Shown: positions 42,921 through 47,870 of the stretch, in pieces
Layout of the letters: each line of letters begins with the position of its first letter
Position numbering within the stretch: the stretch's first letter is position 1
Origin: Candidatus Peribacteria bacterium
GTDB lineage: Bacteria; Patescibacteriota; Gracilibacteria; Peribacterales; Peribacteraceae
Assembly (NCBI GenBank): GCA_943357915.1
Contig: CALRGQ010000004.1
Location: 1 to 47,870 of the forward strand
Direction: 5' to 3'
DNA length: 47,870 nucleotides
The notes under the pieces: model-generated
The model's database searches: none
What the model saw: the letters and a program-made list of their open reading frames with translations, nothing else
What the model was told of the DNA's origin: nothing
Made by a program: the position numbers and the translations under genes

Positions 42921-43316
42921 ATGGGCATTTCCACTCCACACAAACATCTTCTGCTGATTCTCAAGTGGTACGCGCTCACAGAGCCGCGAGCCATTGTTAT
43001 CGGATACCTGCGCTATGCCCGGGCTCTTCAGGAGATCATTCCGTTTGCGTTTCTCGTCATGACGCTTCTGTGTCCCTGGAAAAATATTCGAGAAAAGAAG
43101 ACGTATCACGGATTCAATCTGACGGACTTTTTGGAACGACTCACGCTCAATCTATTTTCACGATGTGTTGGTGCAGTTGTCAGAATCTTCACCATCATCT
43201 TTGGTGTTCTGCTTCAAATAATCCTGCTTGCAGCGTTTCTCGGGTATCTCACCTTTTGGGTCGCATATCCGTTTGCAGCACTTGCTGGCATTCATTACTT
43301 GATCACGTCACTGTGA
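42921..43316 (+). CDS. Small membrane protein coupled to the Clp-like gene
   Basis: 131 residues from the ATG at 42921; an earlier in-frame ATG at 42867 lies upstream of the promoter and is rejected. It has a hydrophobic patch at about 38-50 (IIPFAFLVMTLLCPW) and a strong membrane region at about 90-128 (FTIIFGVLLQIILLAAFLGY, then LTFWVAYPFAALAGIHYL). No family recognised. Its TGA shares a base with the ATG of the AAA+ gene (TGATG), so the two are made together and may form one membrane complex. Confidence 0.75.
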   Translation: MGISTPHKHLLLILKWYALTEPRAIVIGYLRYARALQEIIPFAFLVMTLLCPWKNIREKKTYHGFNLTDFLERLTLNLFSRCVGAVVRIFTIIFGVLLQIILLAAFLGYLTFWVAYPFAALAGIHYLITSL

Positions 43317-45736
43317 TGGAATTCACCTCTTTCACCATTGGCACTACACATGCGTATCTCGCAGTGAGACTGAAGCGGATATTCCTGAGTCCCCTCTCCG
43401 GATTGTGCTACATGCTCATGCTTGCACCGTTTCTCACAGAAGAATTTGTACGAGGGATTCCTCCCACATCACTGCTTATTGCAGCTGCTATCCTCGTTGG
43501 ATTTATATGGATCGTCCATCGTCTTCGCACTCACCTTGCCGATCACGACTTACCAATAGAAAACAGTGCGAATCTTGCCGATGCACTGTCGTATCACATG
43601 GTGCAACACCTCAGTAATAAAAACGGCGTCACGGCTACTACACTGCTGGAGGCAGCTACCGAAAGTGAACGCGGACTGTTTGTTCTGCATCAGATCGGCA
43701 TCGAACGCACGGATATGCTAAAAGCCTGGAATGAACATCCGGAACACGTCAGCATCGAGACATGCCTGCAATGGGGCTTAAAGGCGCGGACAGAGCTGGG
43801 AATTCCACGACTGGATTCAACGGCGATGATCTATGCGTACTTCAAAAATGTCGGCGGTCTCCAGGGTCTTCTGAATGCCGCAGACCTCTCGATGGATGAC
43901 CTCACTGCCATCCTGAAAACAGAATCGTTCCACTTTTACCTCACGGAGAAACACCGCCACGCCTTCAGCCCGGCGGCGATCGTGCGGATACTGGGCGCTA
44001 TCGGAAAATCATGGGTGGTTGGATACAATACGGAACTCGAGCGACTCACGGCAAGTATGTCCAGTACGGCACTCAGTACCGCATGTGACACGGTGATTCA
44101 CCAAGACAATGTCAAAAGTATCCTGCAATCACTCATCGGTGGCAGTGGTAAGAATATTCTGCTCATCGGTAAACCCGGCAGTGGACGCAGAGCCCTGACT
44201 CGGAATGTCGCCGCCGCACTCCGCAGACATGAACTGGAGCGCGGACTTGGGTTCACCGACGTTCTGTACTTGAAGACCACCGAAGTGCTGTCCGGTGTTG
44301 CGCGAGGTGATACGGAAATGTTAAGCGCGCTCAAGAAAGCCGTAGAGAGTGGGTCATTCGTCATTGTCATCCATGATCTTGCGCTCCTGATGGAGGGTTC
44401 CGATGCGCGGCTCAAGGATGTGCTACGGATGCTTCTAGAAGCCAAAAATCTACGCACGATTGGGATCATGGAAACCGCTGATTATCACACACACATGAAA
44501 AATGATCCGGGATTGGACGTCTTATTCCAGAAAATTGCACTGCCAGACGCGACTGACGAAGAGACAATGCACGTGCTTCTGGAAGAATACTTTCTCATGG
44601 AAAGACGACGAAACGTGCGTATTACATACAAAGCACTCACCTCGATTCTCAATCTCTCGAAACGATTCCTCGGACGCGAGGCACTCCCCGGCAAAGCCGT
44701 CGACATCCTCCGTGAGGCTGTGGCTCGTGCGCGCGCAGCGGGAGAAGCAACCATCACCGAAACACAGATCCGCGACGTTGTATCAGTACAAGCAAGGGTA
44801 GATGTTCGGCAACTTTCCGAGAGCGAGAAAATAAAACTCCTCACACTTAAAGAGCGTCTGAAGACGCACATTATCGGACAGAGCCACGCACTTTCAAGTA
44901 TCACGGCAGCACTCAAACGAGCAAAACTGGATCTTGGAACGCGCTCTAGACCCATGGGCACATTTCTGTTTTTGGGTAGCACCGGTGTCGGAAAAACCGA
45001 AACCGCTAAAGCGCTGGCGCAGGAGTATTTTGGCTCATCAGAGAGCTTTATCAGAGTCGACATGAATGAATACAGCGAGGAAGCATCCATCCCTGAACTG
45101 ATCGGCGGACGGACGAATACCGGTTTCTTGGAAGGTTTCCTTACAAAGAAAATTCAGGATCAGCCGTTCTCGATCCTGCTCCTCGATGAAGTAGAAAAAG
45201 CACACACGAAAGTACTGCATCTGTTTCTGCAGATCTTGGATGAAGGCATGCTGCTGGATGGTAACGGCGTGCAGACCGACTTTAGAAACACCATCATCAT
45301 CGCAACCAGTAACGCAGGGGGACGCTATTTTGCTTCACATCCAGCGCCGCCCGAGGAAGATCAGAAATTGCGCTACGCATCCGACGCGATGGAATGTATT
45401 CTGGATGAAAAAGTTTTTTCACCGGAGTTCATCAATCGTTTTGATGAAGTAATCGTCTTCGAACCTCCGTCGATGCAAGACGTGGAACGCATCGCGATTT
45501 TGATGCTGGATGACCTGATAAAAGATATCGACCAGAAACGTGGTATCCGGATCATCGTGGAAGCAAATGTCCTTACAGAAATCGCTCGGCGAGGTTACAA
45601 CCCCGAATTCGGTTCACGAGAACTTCGCCGCACCATTACCCAGACAGTAGAGACCTACGTAGCTGATTACCTCTTGAACCACGAGGTGAAGCGCGGAGAA
45701 GAAATTGTAATTCGTTTGGAAGACATACGGAGGTGA
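43316..45736 (+). CDS. Membrane-anchored Clp-like AAA+ ATPase with degenerate first module
   Basis: 806 residues from the coupled ATG at 43316; the frame is open upstream but only across the membrane gene. Two membrane helices (about 24-42, 51-70) are followed by a helical region with Clp-N-like repeats. The first AAA+ module (about 270-480) has GKPGSGRR instead of GxxGxGKT (about 284) and VIVIHDLALL where Walker B should have DE (about 348), so it should not hydrolyse ATP. The second (about 540-740) is canonical: GSTGVGKTETAKALAQ, ILLLDEVEKAH, ATSNAGG, FSPEFINRFDE, then the Clp small domain (YNPEFGSRELRRTI). The ClpP-docking loop (x-G-F) is not evident. It is probably a membrane-tethered unfoldase or remodeller that does not need ClpP. 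Its substrate is unknown; the next gene encodes a prepilin-like protein. Confidence 0.88.
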   Translation: MEFTSFTIGTTHAYLAVRLKRIFLSPLSGLCYMLMLAPFLTEEFVRGIPPTSLLIAAAILVGFIWIVHRLRTHLADHDLPIENSANLADALSYHMVQHLSNKNGVTATTLLEAATESERGLFVLHQIGIERTDMLKAWNEHPEHVSIETCLQWGLKARTELGIPRLDSTAMIYAYFKNVGGLQGLLNAADLSMDDLTAILKTESFHFYLTEKHRHAFSPAAIVRILGAIGKSWVVGYNTELERLTASMSSTALSTACDTVIHQDNVKSILQSLIGGSGKNILLIGKPGSGRRALTRNVAAALRRHELERGLGFTDVLYLKTTEVLSGVARGDTEMLSALKKAVESGSFVIVIHDLALLMEGSDARLKDVLRMLLEAKNLRTIGIMETADYHTHMKNDPGLDVLFQKIALPDATDEETMHVLLEEYFLMERRRNVRITYKALTSILNLSKRFLGREALPGKAVDILREAVARARAAGEATITETQIRDVVSVQARVDVRQLSESEKIKLLTLKERLKTHIIGQSHALSSITAALKRAKLDLGTRSRPMGTFLFLGSTGVGKTETAKALAQEYFGSSESFIRVDMNEYSEEASIPELIGGRTNTGFLEGFLTKKIQDQPFSILLLDEVEKAHTKVLHLFLQILDEGMLLDGNGVQTDFRNTIIIATSNAGGRYFASHPAPPEEDQKLRYASDAMECILDEKVFSPEFINRFDEVIVFEPPSMQDVERIAILMLDDLIKDIDQKRGIRIIVEANVLTEIARRGYNPEFGSRELRRTITQTVETYVADYLLNHEVKRGEEIVIRLEDIRR

Positions 45737-45759
45737 TAAGCTCCCAATCCAGTCCTTAA

Positions 45760-45781
45760 GGCCACTATGGCCATATATTTT
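45760..45781 (+). terminator. Weak hairpin behind the AAA+ gene
   Basis: GGCCA-CTA-TGGCC (45760-45772) followed by an A/T-rich run ending in TTTTT. The stem is only five pairs, so termination would be partial. Confidence 0.4.
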
Positions 45782-45805
45782 TGCTGTAAAAAAATCTCTA
45801 AAAAT

Positions 45806-45813
45806 GGTATAAT
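45806..45813 (+). promoter_or_regulatory. Extended -10 promoter of the prepilin-Fn3 gene
   Basis: TGGTATAAT (TG at 45805-45806; TATAAT 45808-45813) is an extended -10 motif. It is followed by six bases and then the ATG at 45820. A weak TGTAAA sits 17 bases upstream. The transcript would be leaderless. Confidence 0.65.
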
Positions 45814-45819
45814 AATGAG

Positions 45820-47870
45820 ATGCTTTTCTGTCCGCGTAGATATCGGCGATGGTATGCAAAGACGCGTGCAATACTGCGTTCAGCAACAGGATTTTCACTG
45901 ATAGAATTAATAATCACTGTTGGAATCATCGCTGTCATGGCAGCGATCGTGATGGTAGCGGTCGGTCCACAAACCCTGATGGTGAGAGCCAAGGACGCTT
46001 ATCGTGCACATCATGAAGATCAGGTGCATATGGGACTCATGCTCTTAGCGATTGCAGGGGAAACACTGTCCGAGATTCCGAGATTCCCGACGGTAGAAGG
46101 TATTGCCAATACCATCCCCATTTGCAAAGCGAATGTCACACGCGATACCGGATGTGTCATCCTCAAGGCATTAGTAGATATGGCTATCATGCCATCCCTA
46201 CCGCAAGACTCCACCGAACCGTGTCCCAGCTATACTGGATATGAAGTGTATCTGAGCGGTGTTGAACCTACCGTCGTAGCCACCCATAAGGGAAAGCTAG
46301 GTGGTGACACACTGACCCGACGTTGTCTGCTGGATACTCTTGCACCAGACATCTTCAATGTCTCGCACACTCTCTTTGCGTCCACCGCCAGTATCACATG
46401 GGAGACGGATGAACTTGCAGACAATCAGGTGCAATATGGCCCCACAACAGCGTACGGCAATAACAGTACATTGAATTCATCAATGCAGACCCTGCATAAC
46501 GAACTCCTGTCAGGGTTGCTGCCATATACAACATATCATTACAGAGTGCTCTCTCGTGATGCTGCGGGAAACCGTTATGAATCAGAGGATGGTACATTCG
46601 TCACGGATGATACCGTAGCTCCGGTCATTCCAGGCGTTCCGGTAGCAGTCGTCAATGAAACGAGTGCCACGATTACCTGGACCACCGACGAACCGTCAGA
46701 TTCACAGATTTACTATGGCCTGACATCCGCATACGGGGATCAAACGCCGCTCGATACGAATGATGTGACGTCCCACAGTCAAACCATTACCGGACTCACC
46801 AACAATACAACGTATCATTTCCAAGTACGCTCCAGAGATCCCAACAATAACCTGACACAGTCGGTCGACTTAACCTTCACCACTCTGCCGGATACCACGC
46901 CGCCTACTATTACGAATCTCTCAACCGTCGTCAGCGGCAACGATGTCACAATATCGTGGACCACAAATGAAGCATCTGACACGCAGGTTGGATATGGTAC
47001 AACGACGTCCTACGGTTCTCTGTCACCGCTTGATACAGCGATGGTGGTGTCGCACAGCGTCACGATCACGGGTCTATCTCTCGATACGTTGTATCATTAT
47101 CATGTTCTTTCGTCTGATGCAGCAGGCAACCTGGGTGATTCTGGTAATAGAACAGTGAGCATTGTCGACACCACAGCTCCCGTTATTTCTGGCATCAGCA
47201 GTTCGGCATTAACGTACCAAGGTGCGACGGTCACCTGGACCACAGATGAAGGATCGACATCTCAAATTGAATACGGACTTACCACCTCGTATGGCAATAG
47301 TTCGACGTTATCCTCAGCGTTTGTCACCAGTCATAGTCAGTCACTCACCGGATTATCTTTTTCTACCACGTATCATTACCGTATCCTGTCTCGCGACGCC
47401 GCGGGCAATACGTCTGTCTCTGCGAATCAGACATTTACCACGAGTAACGTCATCTCTGCCGTGACCGTCACCGGGCTCAGTGCCAACGGCGCAACCGTGA
47501 ACTGGACCACCGCCACACTGTCAGATACGCAAGTGCAGTACGGAACAACCGTTGCCATGCCCAGTAATACCGCACTTGATGGCGTCATGCGCACCACCGG
47601 CCATACGCGTACCATCACCGGACTTCTGCCAAACACGCTGTACTACTATCGCGCGAAATCAGTCGATGCACAGCTGAACCTAGCTCAGTACGACGGAACG
47701 TTCACGACCAATCCCGACACCACCGCTCCCGTCATCTCCTCAGTGGCGTGGACCAACCTGACGACCACATCACCAACCGTGACCTGGAACACCAATGAAG
47801 TGTCTGACACGCAGGTGGAATACGGCCTGACGAGCGCGTATGGAACACCGAGCTCGTTCAATGGTGCTAT
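45820..47870 (+). CDS. Type IV prepilin-like protein with Fn3-type repeats (partial, runs off the window)
   Basis: At least 683 residues, still open at the right edge. A basic 24-residue leader is followed by the prepilin motif ATG|FSLIELIITVGIIAVMA: Gly24 before the cut, Phe25 as N-methylated residue and Glu29 as position +5. This predicts processing by prepilin peptidase and insertion through a type IV pilus or pseudopilus machine. After a pilin-like domain with Cys (to about 190), Fn3-like units of about 93 residues follow, each with TWTTDE-SD-Q--YG--T-YG, SHS-T-TGL and TTYHY-V-SRDAAGN words; six are visible. A pilin fused to so many Fn3 repeats would be a long surface filament component or adhesin. 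A neighbouring ATG at 45815 is in a frame that stops after 29 codons. Confidence 0.88.
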   Translation, partial: MLFCPRRYRRWYAKTRAILRSATGFSLIELIITVGIIAVMAAIVMVAVGPQTLMVRAKDAYRAHHEDQVHMGLMLLAIAGETLSEIPRFPTVEGIANTIPICKANVTRDTGCVILKALVDMAIMPSLPQDSTEPCPSYTGYEVYLSGVEPTVVATHKGKLGGDTLTRRCLLDTLAPDIFNVSHTLFASTASITWETDELADNQVQYGPTTAYGNNSTLNSSMQTLHNELLSGLLPYTTYHYRVLSRDAAGNRYESEDGTFVTDDTVAPVIPGVPVAVVNETSATITWTTDEPSDSQIYYGLTSAYGDQTPLDTNDVTSHSQTITGLTNNTTYHFQVRSRDPNNNLTQSVDLTFTTLPDTTPPTITNLSTVVSGNDVTISWTTNEASDTQVGYGTTTSYGSLSPLDTAMVVSHSVTITGLSLDTLYHYHVLSSDAAGNLGDSGNRTVSIVDTTAPVISGISSSALTYQGATVTWTTDEGSTSQIEYGLTTSYGNSSTLSSAFVTSHSQSLTGLSFSTTYHYRILSRDAAGNTSVSANQTFTTSNVISAVTVTGLSANGATVNWTTATLSDTQVQYGTTVAMPSNTALDGVMRTTGHTRTITGLLPNTLYYYRAKSVDAQLNLAQYDGTFTTNPDTTAPVISSVAWTNLTTTSPTVTWNTNEVSDTQVEYGLTSAYGTPSSFNGA

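Noticed and set aside
42965-43315. N-terminal extension of the Clp-like frame
   Set aside because: It overlaps the membrane-protein gene in another frame, is rich in Cys and His unlike the rest, and the TGATG overlap gives a natural start at 43316.
45729-45740. Perfect Shine-Dalgarno GGAGGTGAT at the end of the AAA+ gene
   Set aside because: No start codon follows at a usable distance, and the next gene starts 80 bases on behind its own -10 box. Probably coincidence.

Overview
The window looks like a chromosomal segment of a Patescibacteria/CPR bacterium, most likely of the Peregrinibacteria/Peribacteria type. This placement is an inference from gene content and style: large Ser/Thr/Ala-rich surface proteins, a prepilin fused to Fn3 repeats, lamin-tail (LTD) and DUF11 proteins, an S10 with a long Lys/Ala tail, RNase Y, and a rearranged str operon. 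No rRNA or complete standard tRNA is present, so a marker-gene tree of RpoC, S7, S12 and EF-Tu would be needed to settle it.

Layout. (1) 1-13 kb: a surface and envelope-signalling region. Three paralogous secreted proteins (minus strand, 212-2980, 3225-6437, 11102-12859) share one C-terminal module but carry different N-terminal display domains (BspA/DUF285 repeats, four DUF11 domains, one DUF11-like domain). Between them lies an ECF sigma factor coupled to a 1.1-kaa membrane protein with a DUF5667-type anti-sigma-like base and a Cys-rich ectodomain. A 71-nt alanine-tRNA-like element and a stranded 70-bp copy of the rpsG 3' end lie next to the third paralog. (2) 13-18 kb: rpsG, rpsL and rpoC on the minus strand, without rpoB upstream. 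(3) 18-23.7 kb: small metabolic genes (a CofE-like ligase, a PurN-like formyltransferase, carA coupled to a flavin reductase) and a HepT/MntA module. (4) 23.7-33.5 kb: four large or unrecognised, Pro/Ala-rich, partly hydrophobic proteins on the minus strand (109, 319, 934 and 1866 aa). (5) 33.6-37 kb: an LTD/nuclease-fold surface protein whose 3' end is duplicated around a two-gene HNH cassette. (6) 37-42 kb: rny, a REP-like inverted doublet, tuf and rpsJ, then an unknown gene. (7) 42-47.9 kb: a second HEPN/nucleotidyltransferase pair, a membrane-anchored Clp-like AAA+ protein with a degenerate first ATPase site, and a prepilin-Fn3 giant that runs off the window.

Cross-cutting signals. At least eight genes have a recognisable -10 box 6-9 nt before the ATG, implying leaderless mRNAs, and I saw no convincing Shine-Dalgarno sequence at the starts inspected. 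Heptanucleotide short tandem repeats occur at three loci, one inside carA. Two unrelated cargo blocks (a surface gene, an HNH cassette) each sit between an intact host gene and a second copy of that gene's 3' end. This suggests a recurring insertion or recombination route at gene 3' ends. A G10 tract directly upstream of a surface-protein start suggests phase-variable expression.
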